64,000 bases of DNA from UBA7359 sp963976795 (lineage in GTDB: Bacteria > Pseudomonadota > Gammaproteobacteria > Eutrophobiales > Eutrophobiaceae). A model generated the notes under the pieces. That model was given only the letters and a program-made list of their open reading frames with translations, ran no database searches and was not told the origin of the DNA. Where the stretch lies: assembly GCA_963976795.1 (NCBI GenBank), contig CAXBLT010000002.1, positions 1 to 64,000 on the forward strand. The letters are read 5' to 3'. Shown here piece by piece: positions 41,362 to 50,839 of the stretch (its first letter is position 1; the number at the start of each line of letters is the position of its first letter). A program made the position numbers and the translations under genes.

Positions 41362-44300
41362 CTAAACCTGAGCTAACAGATCTTCGGCTTGTTTGCGCTG
41401 TTCATCATTTCCATCAACGATGACTTCATCCAGTATCGTCTTGGCGCTATCCTTATCGCCCAGTTCCACGTAAGCCTTCGCAAGATCCAGCTTGGTAGCG
41501 ATTTCATCTTCCGCAGTTTGTTCTTCTGGTTGTGCTGCTCTAGGAACAAAGACAGTATGTTCATCGTCGTCGTCGTCATCGTCATCGTCAACAGCGAGGT
41601 CAACACTCTTTGGAATTTCAACTGTCTCATCAAGATTAAGACTCGTTTCATCTTCGAGTGGCGCCTCAGGCGTATCGTCCATAGTTAGCTCAAAGTCCAT
41701 GTCCGCATTATCAACTTGAAGCGTTTCTGCTTCAGACGCTATGTCTGTATCTAACTCTAGCTCAGGTATCTCATCGTTTGCATCAGCTGAAAGATCAAGC
41801 TCTATGCCTTCGTCTTCACCCATATCAAACTCAAGCGAAATCTCACCTTCATCTTCTGCATCAAGCCTAATAGGTTCGTCTTCTTCTGGAACCTCTAAAC
41901 CAATATCCAAACCGGCATCTTCTGTTTCCTTGGTATCTAACTCAGGCACATTCAGATCCACCTCTAAACCGGAATCTTCTGGCTCGTTTACATCTAATTC
42001 AAGACTTTCTTCTTCATCATTAGAACCAAGATCAAAATCAAGCATGTTGTCATCTTCGCTTGCTGGAGTTTCTACTGATTCATTCTCTTCTGGGATATCA
42101 ATTTCCAGGCTCTCTGATTCAGGCTCTATATTAAGGCCCAGTAATTCAGAACTATCAGCACCAGCACTTGTAGCAGCAGTGACATCTAATAAATCTTCTT
42201 CAGAATCTAAATCAAGATTCGCAGCGGAAGTCACATCCAATAAATCATCGCCTGAAGACTCTTCTGCGGCGGTCAAATCAAGCAGATCGTCTCCACCGGT
42301 TGCAGAGATATCAAGCACCTCTTCCGACGCATCACTTGCAACATCATCAACTTCTTCAAGGCCTACAGCAGCAGTTACATCCAGCATGTCTTCGCCTTCA
42401 TCAGATGCAGTAATATCTAACATACCTTCACCTTCATCAGACGCAGTAATATCTAACATACCTTCATCAGCAGCTGCTGGTTCTTCTGCTCCTCCTATGT
42501 CGAAATCAAGACCCGCGTCTTCACTCCCTGCTTCATCATCTGCTGTTACATCAACAAACCCGCCTGTGTTATCAGCAGCATCGTCTTCGTCATCAGCACC
42601 CTCTTCGAAGAGCGCTCTATTTGGGGACATCTCTGACCACATAGCAACGGCCATATTCCAATGCTCATTAGCCTCTCCAAATTTATCATGTAATATTTTG
42701 GCTTCTTCCTCATAACTCTTTTTATTGCCTGAGGTATAAAACACTTCCAACAATTTCGTGTGGTACTCCGCATTGTCAGGAGTATCATTTATCGCATTAC
42801 GTACAAATTCTTCTGCTTGGTCGAATTGCTCAAATGCAAGATAAGTATTAACTTCTTGCATAGGGTCTTCATCTGGTTCTTCTTCGACTGGAGCTTCTTC
42901 ACTTATGGGTGCAGCTTCCTCTTCTATCTCCAGATCTTCTGCCGACGACGCTTCGGGCATTGCTGTTTCTGCTTCTGAATCCGGCGGCAAAACCGTCACA
43001 GCTTCTGAGTCAGGCACTTCATCACCAGTAGCACCCAAATCACCTGAATCAAAATCTGGGAATGCTTCTTCCGTCATTGCGTCAATATCAATCGTTTCAG
43101 CCGGCTCTTTCCTGAATTTCATTATTACAATAATCAGAATTAACAGGACAAGGACAGCCGCTACCGCCATGCCTATCATTGGATTACCAAGCAGGAGCTC
43201 CTTAACTGGACTAAGATATTGGTCGACCATATCCATGACACCAGCAGAGTTAGACTCAGGTTCAGTTTCAATGACCTCAACAACCTCTTCTTCACCTAAT
43301 GTTTCAAATTCTTCTTCATCTTCGGCCAGTATTTCATCTTCTACAGCTTCCATTACTGTATCTTCTTCTACTGCCTCTTCTTCGATATCCTCAAGCACCT
43401 CTTCTTCAGCTTCGGGCATCATTTCTTCATCAACTGAATCAACCACTTCCTCAACGGTGTCAGGCTGTTCAACGACCTGCCCTTGAAGAGCCGCTAGCTC
43501 ATCATCTTTAAGCGACAACAAACGTTTAAGGTCTTCGAGTAAAGCTTCAGATTCCTGCAGACGATCCCTTAACTCCATGTTCTCATGAGTCAATGCCTGA
43601 ATAGACTCTTGAGCCAAGATCAAGTCTTCACCTTGACCAGAGTCGACACTGGCGACCTGCTGGCTTGCTTCGCCAGTTTCTTCAGCAGCCACTAATTTCA
43701 ATTCAGGATCAGAATCAACAGCAATTTCAACGGTTTCTGTTGTTTCGTCTGAAGTTGAATCTGGTGATTCAGGGACAGAGCTTACCTCGGGTCGTTCATT
43801 AACCGCCGTTGATAAATTATCCTTGATACCATCCCATGCGGCATGTTGCGACTGAACCTCTGCTAGTGCCTGAGCATTAGAAAGTGCATTAATCTCACTT
43901 TCAGTTGGCATACGAAGTATCTGTCCACGTTTTAACCCATTTATATTTTGATTAAAAAATGCTTCCGGGTTTGCGCGTAATAAGGCAGACATCATTTTAT
44001 TCACACTGATCGATGAATCTGGGCGCATTTCTGATGCGATGGACCATAGTGTGTCGGCCTGTTCTGTCGGGCCATAATCGCCACCGGAATAATCTATATT
44101 CGGTGAAATAACTGTTGGGCTACTTGGTTGCTCAATATCGTTTGTATAAACGACTTGGTGATCTGGCTCATTGCTAGTTACAGGTTCAACTATTGGATCA
44201 GCAGTATAGCTAGTGGACTGATCCCGACTAAATTCGCTAGCACGTGCATTAGGATCATAGAGAGGAGGATCCAGTAAAACCGTATATTCACGGAATAGTC

Positions 44301-44649
44301 GTCCATTAGACCAACTCACTTCTACCAGAAAATTTAAAAACGGTTCACGAATCGGTTCTTGACTGAATACTCGAATGTAATCTGGTCCATCATCAGGTGA
44401 ACGACGTAAAGAAAACTTAAGGCTGCTTAAGATAAATGGGCGATCAATTTTAGCTCTCGCAAAAGCTTCACTATCAGCTAAACTGACAGTCAGTGAATCA
44501 AGCTCATCCGCTGTAGGGGAAAGCAATTGAACTCTCGCATCAAATGGTTCATTTAATGCTGAATTTAAATCAAGATTACCTAAGCCTAGTGCATTAACTA
44601 AAGTTGGCGCTAATGCTAATAAGATGACGATATAAAGTTTACGTTTCAT
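41362..44649 (-). CDS. fimV: FimV, peptidoglycan-binding polar hub protein
   Basis: The 1095-residue protein has a signal peptide (LYIVILLALAPTLVNA), the FimV N-terminal domain (LGNLDLNSALNEPFDARVQL to REYTVLLDPP), a LysM region near residues 190-260 (TEQADTLWSIASEMR), a coiled coil near 345-395, one transmembrane helix near 486-505 (IGMAVAAVLVLLILIIVIM), a long acidic cytoplasmic part and the C-terminal FimV/TPR motif (KLDLAKAYVELGDKDSAKTI). It organises the cell pole for type IV pili and signalling. Odd features are an LD(I/V)TA repeat tract and a run of eight aspartates near residue 1030. It stands between asd and truA, as expected. Confidence 0.93.
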   Translation of the reverse strand: MKRKLYIVILLALAPTLVNALGLGNLDLNSALNEPFDARVQLLSPTADELDSLTVSLADSEAFARAKIDRPFILSSLKFSLRRSPDDGPDYIRVFSQEPIREPFLNFLVEVSWSNGRLFREYTVLLDPPLYDPNARASEFSRDQSTSYTADPIVEPVTSNEPDHQVVYTNDIEQPSSPTVISPNIDYSGGDYGPTEQADTLWSIASEMRPDSSISVNKMMSALLRANPEAFFNQNINGLKRGQILRMPTESEINALSNAQALAEVQSQHAAWDGIKDNLSTAVNERPEVSSVPESPDSTSDETTETVEIAVDSDPELKLVAAEETGEASQQVASVDSGQGEDLILAQESIQALTHENMELRDRLQESEALLEDLKRLLSLKDDELAALQGQVVEQPDTVEEVVDSVDEEMMPEAEEEVLEDIEEEAVEEDTVMEAVEDEILAEDEEEFETLGEEEVVEVIETEPESNSAGVMDMVDQYLSPVKELLLGNPMIGMAVAAVLVLLILIIVIMKFRKEPAETIDIDAMTEEAFPDFDSGDLGATGDEVPDSEAVTVLPPDSEAETAMPEASSAEDLEIEEEAAPISEEAPVEEEPDEDPMQEVNTYLAFEQFDQAEEFVRNAINDTPDNAEYHTKLLEVFYTSGNKKSYEEEAKILHDKFGEANEHWNMAVAMWSEMSPNRALFEEGADDEDDAADNTGGFVDVTADDEAGSEDAGLDFDIGGAEEPAAADEGMLDITASDEGEGMLDITASDEGEDMLDVTAAVGLEEVDDVASDASEEVLDISATGGDDLLDLTAAEESSGDDLLDVTSAANLDLDSEEDLLDVTAATSAGADSSELLGLNIEPESESLEIDIPEENESVETPASEDDNMLDFDLGSNDEEESLELDVNEPEDSGLEVDLNVPELDTKETEDAGLDIGLEVPEEDEPIRLDAEDEGEISLEFDMGEDEGIELDLSADANDEIPELELDTDIASEAETLQVDNADMDFELTMDDTPEAPLEDETSLNLDETVEIPKSVDLAVDDDDDDDDDEHTVFVPRAAQPEEQTAEDEIATKLDLAKAYVELGDKDSAKTILDEVIVDGNDEQRKQAEDLLAQV
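42170..42470 (-). repeat. Tandem LD(I/V)TA repeat tract inside fimV
   Basis: The encoded protein repeats the core LLD(I/V/L)TA or MLD(I/V)TA about seven times, spaced 10-20 residues by Ser/Asp/Glu/Gly. Two units are recent: 24 bp at 42407-42430 are identical to 42443-42466 (36-bp period, 12 residues). This suggests that the tract changes length by slippage or recombination. Confidence 0.75.
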
Positions 44650-44671
44650 TTTTACTTCAATTTCCTTGAAA

Positions 44672-45055
44672 TCAATTACGCGGCGGATCGATTAAAAAAG
44701 AGTATTCTCTTACCACATGACCATCAGACCAACCAATATCTAATGTAAATTCAACAATGGGTTCACGCACAACATCACTGCTGGTTATCTTGAGTATATT
44801 TACCCCACCATTCTTTAAAACTTCGTACTTCAATTGGTGATGAGAAGTATAATTTTCAACTGATTGTATTAACTCGACCTTGAGATCATCAATATCAGCT
44901 TCACCGTCCGTTTTTAACATAATCCTGACATCAAGCGGTTGATTTAAATAAGATTTTAACTCAGCCTCAGACAGTGCTAGTGAGTAGCCTGAAACAGCAT
45001 AGAAGCCCAAACAAGAGATCACCAAGAGCTTAAATAATATTTTGTATATACCCAT
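44672..45055 (-). CDS. Stand-alone FimV N-terminal-domain protein
   Basis: The 127-residue exported protein has a signal peptide (LLVISCLGFYAVSGYSLA) followed by a complete FimV N-terminal domain: LSEAELKSYLNQPLDVRIML at the start and DGHVVREYSFLIDPP at the end, parallel to LNSALNEPFDARVQL and NGRLFREYTVLLDPP in fimV. It lacks LysM, membrane and cytoplasmic parts. It lies 22 bp upstream of fimV in the same direction. It is most likely a duplication of the periplasmic domain that could share partners with FimV; a function is not known to me. Confidence 0.8.
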   Translation of the reverse strand: MGIYKILFKLLVISCLGFYAVSGYSLALSEAELKSYLNQPLDVRIMLKTDGEADIDDLKVELIQSVENYTSHHQLKYEVLKNGGVNILKITSSDVVREPIVEFTLDIGWSDGHVVREYSFLIDPPRN

Positions 45056-45211
45056 CAGTTTATACGCTATGTTATTGTTTTATATATTAAATATAATCCC
45101 TAATACTTCAAAATTTTACATCTTTTTGAATGTAATTTGACACCATTTATGACCGGTTTTCATCGCTTTAGAACTTACGAATGTCCTTTACATATAACCG
45201 ATAACTATAGT

Positions 45212-46237
45212 TTATAAGTAGTGTTTTACCAGAATTTCAGCGATTTGAACACTATTTAATGCAGCACCTTTGCGGACATTGTCAGAAACCACCCACATGT
45301 TTAATCCACGGGGGTGTGAAATGTCTTCTCGAATACGTCCGACATAAACAGGATCCTCTCCAGCAGCTTCTGTCACCGCCGTCGGATAGCCCCCATCGGC
45401 ATGCTCATCAATCACCGTAACCCCAGGCATTTCTGTAAGCAGTTTTCTTGCTGTAAACAGATCAATCTTTTCTTTGGTTTCTATATGCACAGCTTCAGAA
45501 TGGCCATAAAAAACGGGTACCCTTACAGCGGTCGGGTTCACTTGAATCAATTCATCTTCAAAGATCTTCCGAGTCTCCCAAACCATTTTCATTTCTTCCT
45601 TGGTATAGCCATTGTCTTGAAATGAATCTATATGTGGCAAAACATTAAAAGCAATTTGTTTTGGATAAACATTGCATTTAACTTCTCTCATATTAAGAAT
45701 ATCAGCGGTTTGTTTTGCGAGTTCTTCAATTGCCTCTTTACCTGTACCCGACACCGCTTGATAGGTGCAGACATTAATTCTCTCAATTCCGACCGCATCG
45801 TAGATTGGTTTTAATGCCACCATCATTTGTATCGTCGAACAATTTGGGTTAGCAATTATTCCTCTGTTTTTATAAGCAGCAACTGCATGTGGATTTACTT
45901 CAGACACGACTAAAGGAACATCATCGTCATAACGATATTGGGATGTATTATCGACTACAACACAACCTGCTTCAGCGGCACGTGGCGCATGGATAGCAGA
46001 TACAGAGGCGCCAGGTGAAAACAAACCTATCTGTACCTTGCTAAAATCAAATTCTTCAAGGTCTTCAACAATTAACTGCTTGCCTTTGAATTGAATACGT
46101 TTACCCGCTGAACGACTACTAGCCAAGGCATAAACGTCTCCAACAGGAAAATCACGTTGTTCCAAAATAGACAGCATGGTTTCGCCAACAGCACCTGTCG
46201 CGCCAACAACGGCAACATTATATTTTTTTTCGGTCAT
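45212..46237 (-). CDS. asd: Aspartate-semialdehyde dehydrogenase
   Basis: The 341-residue enzyme reduces aspartyl phosphate in the lysine/threonine/methionine pathway. It has the NADP motif VVGATGAVGETML, the nucleophile C133 in ANPNCSTIQMM, and the histidine in YGHSEAVHIETKE. The leuB-asd-fimV order is conserved in Pseudomonas-like species. It is a lysine-pathway partner of dapC and dapD at 48.4-50.4 kb. Confidence 0.96.
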   Translation of the reverse strand: MTEKKYNVAVVGATGAVGETMLSILEQRDFPVGDVYALASSRSAGKRIQFKGKQLIVEDLEEFDFSKVQIGLFSPGASVSAIHAPRAAEAGCVVVDNTSQYRYDDDVPLVVSEVNPHAVAAYKNRGIIANPNCSTIQMMVALKPIYDAVGIERINVCTYQAVSGTGKEAIEELAKQTADILNMREVKCNVYPKQIAFNVLPHIDSFQDNGYTKEEMKMVWETRKIFEDELIQVNPTAVRVPVFYGHSEAVHIETKEKIDLFTARKLLTEMPGVTVIDEHADGGYPTAVTEAAGEDPVYVGRIREDISHPRGLNMWVVSDNVRKGAALNSVQIAEILVKHYL

Positions 46238-46266
46238 AACAATTCTTTGTAATAGCTAAATAATTT

Positions 46267-47355
46267 TTAGTTCGCAATTGATGTCAACGCTTTAATTACC
46301 GCGTCACCCATTTCATTTGTGCCCACACAATTCATACCGTCAGAATGAATGTCTTTTGTTCTAAACCCATCTGACAAGACCTGACTCACTGCTTGTTCAA
46401 TTTGGTCTGCTGCCTCAGCTTCAGAAAGCGAATACCTTAAAAGCATTGATAAAGATAATATTGTCGCTAGCGGATTCGCAATATCCTGTCCCGCGATATC
46501 AGGGGCCGAACCATGACTTGGTTCATACATACCGCTACCATCACTGGCCAAGGATGCAGACGGCAGCATACCTATCGAGCCGGTTAGCATTGATGCCAAG
46601 TCAGACAATATATCGCCGAACATATTTGTGGTAACGATTACATCAAATTGTTTTGGTTCTCGAACCAATTGCATTGCCGCGTTATCGACATACATATGTT
46701 GTAATTCGATATTAGGATAATCTTTAGCAACACGACTCACGACTTCTCGCCATAATTCAGTTGCTTCTAATACATTTGCCTTATCGACCGAACAAACACG
46801 ACCTTGACGTTTACTTGCGACTTCAAATGCAGTACGGGCAATTCGTTCAATTTCACTCTCGCTATAAACCAGCGTATTAAACCCTTGCCGCTGTCCATTA
46901 TCGAGCGTTCTTATGCCACGTGGTTCACCAAAATAGATGCCGCCGGTAAGTTCTCTGACAAACATAATATCAAGGTTACTGACGACGTCTTCCTTTAAGG
47001 TAGACGCCATTGCCAATTGTGGAAACAGTACCGCTGGACGTAAGTTAGCAAACAATTCAAGGTTGGACCGTATCGCTAATAAACCACGTTCCGGACGCAA
47101 AGAGCGCTCGATAGTTTCCCATTTTGGGCCACCAACGGCCCCCAACAAGATAGCCGCAGATGATTTTGCCTTTTTCAGGGTTTCATCTGGAAAAGGAGAA
47201 CCAGCAGCGTCTACAGCACAACCACCGAGTAAACCATGTTCCAGTTCCAAATCGAAACCGCGCTTATTAATCAAAAAGGCCAGCACCTTTTCAGCCTGGG
47301 CAATAATCTCTGGGCCGATACCATCGCCGGGTAATATTAAAATTTTTCTAGTCAC
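46267..47355 (-). CDS. leuB: 3-Isopropylmalate dehydrogenase
   Basis: The 362-residue enzyme oxidises 3-isopropylmalate in leucine synthesis. It begins TRKILILPGDGIGPEI after GTG 47355. A longer frame back to GTG 47445 would add 30 residues unlike the family and run into the EamA stop region, so the shorter start is taken, although its ribosome-binding site is weak. Motifs are LLGAVGGPKWE, RPERGLLAIR, TNMFGDILSDLASML and PSHGSAPDIAGQ. leuA, leuC and leuD are not in the window. Confidence 0.93.
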   Translation of the reverse strand: MTRKILILPGDGIGPEIIAQAEKVLAFLINKRGFDLELEHGLLGGCAVDAAGSPFPDETLKKAKSSAAILLGAVGGPKWETIERSLRPERGLLAIRSNLELFANLRPAVLFPQLAMASTLKEDVVSNLDIMFVRELTGGIYFGEPRGIRTLDNGQRQGFNTLVYSESEIERIARTAFEVASKRQGRVCSVDKANVLEATELWREVVSRVAKDYPNIELQHMYVDNAAMQLVREPKQFDVIVTTNMFGDILSDLASMLTGSIGMLPSASLASDGSGMYEPSHGSAPDIAGQDIANPLATILSLSMLLRYSLSEAEAADQIEQAVSQVLSDGFRTKDIHSDGMNCVGTNEMGDAVIKALTSIAN

Positions 47356-47419
47356 GTTCTGATAAATTCCAATTAATGAAAACACTCTATTTTTAACGGG
47401 CGCAAAGCATACATCAACT

Positions 47420-48340
47420 TTAAGTCGGGGACGACTTATAGGCACTTATATCGTCATTTTTTTCTTTTAAAATGCTAACTAGTCCAGCAAATATGATTAA
47501 TCCACCGCCGATGTATTCAATATTCCTGACCATTTCGTCTGTTAATAATGCTGCGGATACAGCACCGGCAACGATCTCCAATAAAAAAATGACTGATGAA
47601 CGCTGAATAGGTAGAAAAGTAACACCGTATTGCGCTGTCCATGTCAAAACTAGCATCATTGGAAATCCGATGAAGCAAGCAAGCAATCCCGATTGTATTG
47701 TTATTTGAGGTATTTGAAGCTGTGTGATCAATAAACCACAGAGGCTAAGCGCAATAACACCTAGACATGCGGAGCCCATCTTCATACTGATAGGGACATC
47801 ACCAACCTTTCTGACAATAACATTTGTTACGGCAAAGGCCATACCCGAGGTAATGGCATAGAAATCAGCTAAACTAATACGATTAATATCTGTTAATTCC
47901 GGATTCCAGAACATTAAAATTGCTCCCGCCAACGCCAAAATCAACGCGAAAAAACCAATTTTTGTTAAGCGTTCACGCAATATAAAAAAGGCTAACAAAA
48001 CTGCCCATAAAGGGGACAGGTAAAACAAGAGTAAAACGCGTACAACCTCACCTTCCAGCACGGCTAATATGAACGCGAGGTTGGCCCAACCGGAGAAAAC
48101 TCCCACAAGGATAAAATCTGTTTTATGATGTAAAAAATCAACGCGCAACCGCCAACAGGCTGGCAATAGAAAGGTCATCGCAGAGCAATAGATAATTAAT
48201 GTCGACCATAAGCCCGGGATCCCTAACTCTTCCAATAATCTGAGTGGGTACCAAAGCAAACCCCACAGAACAGCGGCAACCATGCAAGATAATGCAGGGA
48301 AGTACCGTGATGTTGGTTGGGATGAGAGTGTTGATCGCAT
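47420..48340 (-). CDS. EamA/DMT-family transporter
   Basis: The 306-residue protein has about ten transmembrane helices in two EamA repeats (from YFPALSCMVAAVLWGLLWYP to LTKIGFFALILALAGAILMF, then LADFYAITSGMAFAVTNVIV onward). Such proteins export amino acids or other small metabolites, and the substrate is unknown. ATG 48340 with AAGGCGG upstream is preferred to the in-frame ATG at 48364, which has no ribosome-binding site. It is divergent from dapC with only 47 bp between starts. Confidence 0.85.
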   Translation of the reverse strand: MRSTLSSQPTSRYFPALSCMVAAVLWGLLWYPLRLLEELGIPGLWSTLIIYCSAMTFLLPACWRLRVDFLHHKTDFILVGVFSGWANLAFILAVLEGEVVRVLLLFYLSPLWAVLLAFFILRERLTKIGFFALILALAGAILMFWNPELTDINRISLADFYAITSGMAFAVTNVIVRKVGDVPISMKMGSACLGVIALSLCGLLITQLQIPQITIQSGLLACFIGFPMMLVLTWTAQYGVTFLPIQRSSVIFLLEIVAGAVSAALLTDEMVRNIEYIGGGLIIFAGLVSILKEKNDDISAYKSSPT

Positions 48341-48387
48341 ATACTTAGCCGCCTTTTTCGCCATTATTAACTAACAAAACCTTTTAA

Positions 48388-49590
48388 ATGAATTCAGGAC
48401 TGGAAAATCTACATGCATACCCGTTTGAGAGACTAACAAAGTTACTCGAAGGTACGACCGTTGCCCCGGATAGATCGGCAATCAGCCTTGCCATTGGTGA
48501 ACCCAAACATCCTACACCAGATTTTATAATAGAGGCGTTAGAATCGAACCTGAGTGACGTGGCTATATATCCTACAACACGTGGCTCGATTGAAATACGC
48601 GAAGCGATAGCTAAGTGGCTATGTCTACGATTCAACCTACCACAAACATCAGTAAGCCCGGAAAAGAATATCCTCCCAGTGAATGGCACGCGAGAAGCCT
48701 TGTTTGCTATTGCACAAACACTAGTTAATAGAGATTCTAATACGCCCGCTATTGTTTTACCCAATCCTTTTTATCAGATCTATGAAGGTGCCGCATTACT
48801 CGCGGGAGCTGAGCCTTATTATTTAAACTGCACAGAAGAAAACAACTTCATCCCTGATTTATCATCAGTACCAGAAGACATCTGGCAACGGTGCCAACTC
48901 ATCTACTTATGTTCACCCGGAAACCCCACTGGTGCAGTGGTTGATTTAGCGTCGGTAAAAGAACTAATGTCCTTGGCCGAAAAATACGACTTCGTCATCG
49001 CTGCCGATGAATGTTATTCCGAAATTTATCCAGATGAAGCTCAACCTCCTGTTGGTCTGCTTGAGTATGCTAATCAACTGGGCAATACGGATTACAAACA
49101 CTGTCTGGTTTTTCACAGTCTCTCCAAACGCTCGAATGTACCAGGCTTACGGTCTGGGTTTGTTGCCGGTGACTCTACATTAATTGAACGTTTCCTTAGG
49201 TATCGAACCTATCATGGCTGTGCCATGCCCTTACATATACAAAAAACCAGTATTGCCGCATGGGGTGATGAATCGCATGTCAAACACAACAGAAATCAAT
49301 ATAGAGAAAAATTTACACAAGTCTGTGAAATACTAAAACCAGTATTGGAAGTCACTCCGCCGCCAGCCAGCTTCTACCTCTGGCCGAAACTGCCATGTTC
49401 TGACACAGACTTTGCAAGAAATTTATATACAAGCGAGAATGTAAAAGTTTTACCTGGTTCTTATTTATCCCGTGATATAGGCGGTATTAATCCCGGCAAA
49501 AACCGTGCACGCATTGCATTAGTAGCAGAAATTAAAGAATGCACTGAAGCTGCAAACCGAATTAAACAATTTATACAAAATTCATTTTAA
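48388..49590 (+). CDS. dapC: N-succinyldiaminopimelate aminotransferase
   Basis: The 400-residue fold-I PLP enzyme transfers an amino group to N-succinyl-2-amino-6-oxopimelate in lysine and peptidoglycan precursor synthesis. The PLP lysine is in FHSLSKRSNVPGLRSGFVAG, with the aspartate in IAADECYSEIYPDE. The assignment among aminotransferases rests on family resemblance and on dapD, which follows 16 bp downstream. No clear ribosome-binding site precedes ATG 48388. Confidence 0.92.
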   Translation: MNSGLENLHAYPFERLTKLLEGTTVAPDRSAISLAIGEPKHPTPDFIIEALESNLSDVAIYPTTRGSIEIREAIAKWLCLRFNLPQTSVSPEKNILPVNGTREALFAIAQTLVNRDSNTPAIVLPNPFYQIYEGAALLAGAEPYYLNCTEENNFIPDLSSVPEDIWQRCQLIYLCSPGNPTGAVVDLASVKELMSLAEKYDFVIAADECYSEIYPDEAQPPVGLLEYANQLGNTDYKHCLVFHSLSKRSNVPGLRSGFVAGDSTLIERFLRYRTYHGCAMPLHIQKTSIAAWGDESHVKHNRNQYREKFTQVCEILKPVLEVTPPPASFYLWPKLPCSDTDFARNLYTSENVKVLPGSYLSRDIGGINPGKNRARIALVAEIKECTEAANRIKQFIQNSF

Positions 49591-49606
49591 TATCAGGAAA
49601 GAAAAT

Positions 49607-50428
49607 ATGAGTGATTTAGAAAAATTAATTAATGACGCATTTGATAACCGGGCTGAACTCGAACCTGATGGAGCCAATAAGGAAATCAAAGATGCCGTTG
49701 AAGGAATCATCTGGAAACTGGACAGCGGACAACTACGTATAGCTGAAAAGATCGATAACAAATGGGTCGTCAACCAATGGTTAAAAAAAGCCGTCCTGCT
49801 TTCTTTCATCCTGGAAAATAATACCGTTATGCAAGGTGGACTGACTAATTACTACGACAAAGTCCCTAATAAGTTCTACGGTTATAATAAAACCAACTTT
49901 ATCGAAACCGGCGCACGCGTTGTCCCAAACGCAACCGTAAGACGTGGTAGCTATATCGGACAAAACGTTGTATTGATGCCAAGCTTTGTCAACATCGGCG
50001 CCTATGTCGATAGTGGCACAATGGTTGATACTTGGGCCACGGTAGGTTCATGCGCACAGATTGGTAAAAATGTTCACCTCTCTGGCGGAGTCGGAATCGG
50101 TGGTGTTCTAGAGCCTTTACAAGCTAACCCGACCATCATTGAAGATAATTGTTTTATTGGCGCTCGTTCGGAAGTTGTTGAAGGCGTCATCGTCGGTCAA
50201 GGCTCCGTTATTTCAATGGGTGTCTACCTTGGTCAAAGTACACGCATCTATGATCGTGCTACTGGCGAAATCACCTACGGTTATATCCCACCAGGCTCAG
50301 TTGTCGTCTCAGGTAACCTGCCATCGGATGATGGTACATACAGTTTGTATTGTGCGGTTATCGTTAAGACGGTTGATGAAAAGACCTTGAGTAAAGTGGG
50401 TATCAACGAAATCTTGCGTGACGTATAG
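49607..50428 (+). CDS. dapD: 2,3,4,5-Tetrahydropyridine-2,6-dicarboxylate N-succinyltransferase
   Basis: The 273-residue protein is a left-handed beta-helix acyltransferase with hexapeptide repeats (VVPNATVRRGSYIGQNVVLM, VVEGVIVGQGSVISMGVYLG) and an N-terminal helical domain. It succinylates tetrahydrodipicolinate just before the DapC step. RBS AGGAAAG precedes ATG 49607. Confidence 0.96.
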   Translation: MSDLEKLINDAFDNRAELEPDGANKEIKDAVEGIIWKLDSGQLRIAEKIDNKWVVNQWLKKAVLLSFILENNTVMQGGLTNYYDKVPNKFYGYNKTNFIETGARVVPNATVRRGSYIGQNVVLMPSFVNIGAYVDSGTMVDTWATVGSCAQIGKNVHLSGGVGIGGVLEPLQANPTIIEDNCFIGARSEVVEGVIVGQGSVISMGVYLGQSTRIYDRATGEITYGYIPPGSVVVSGNLPSDDGTYSLYCAVIVKTVDEKTLSKVGINEILRDV

Positions 50429-50440
50429 GAAGTAACTGCA

Positions 50441-50791
50441 ATGTCATCAGCAACGCTCTATGGCATAAAAAATTGCGATACGGTTAAGAAGGCACGGAAA
50501 TGGTTGGATAATCATTCCGTGCCTTATACCTTTCACGATTTCCGTGTTGATGGTATTGACAAAAGCCTGGTAAAGAACTTTTTAAAACAAATCGATCTAG
50601 ACACATTGATCAACAAACGTGGGACTACATGGCGTAAATTATCAGATGATGAAAAAGATATTAAAAATTCGACGCAAGCTATAGCATTAATGATCGAGCA
50701 TCCGACAATCATTAAAAGACCTGTGTTGGAGACGAATAGAAAATTATCTGTTGGGTTTAGTGAAGAGAATTATAAATCGATTAAATTTTAA
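50441..50791 (+). CDS. ArsC/Spx-family protein (YffB-like)
   Basis: The 116-residue thioredoxin-fold protein begins with TLYGIKNCDTVKKARKWLD, with a single cysteine in the position typical of the YffB group rather than a CxxC, and has the family pattern NKRGTTWRKLSDDEK and IKRPVLETNRKLSVGF. YffB genes stand beside dap genes in many gammaproteobacteria, but no dapE follows here. Its biochemical role is uncertain; a glutathione-linked thiol reaction is assumed for the family. Confidence 0.87.
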   Translation: MSSATLYGIKNCDTVKKARKWLDNHSVPYTFHDFRVDGIDKSLVKNFLKQIDLDTLINKRGTTWRKLSDDEKDIKNSTQAIALMIEHPTIIKRPVLETNRKLSVGFSEENYKSIKF

Positions 50792-50839
50792 ATAGTAACC
50801 AACCCGCTTTGCTATTATTCGACTATGACGTCCTGTTTC

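Noticed and set aside
41565..41590. Trinucleotide run coding for eight aspartates in fimV
   Set aside because: A short acidic codon run in an already acidic protein is compositional; the LD(I/V)TA tract is the more informative repeat.
41741..43486. Long serine-rich open frames on the plus strand opposite fimV
   Set aside because: They are the complement of the Glu/Asp-rich fimV codons, which read as Ser on the other strand, with no independent support.
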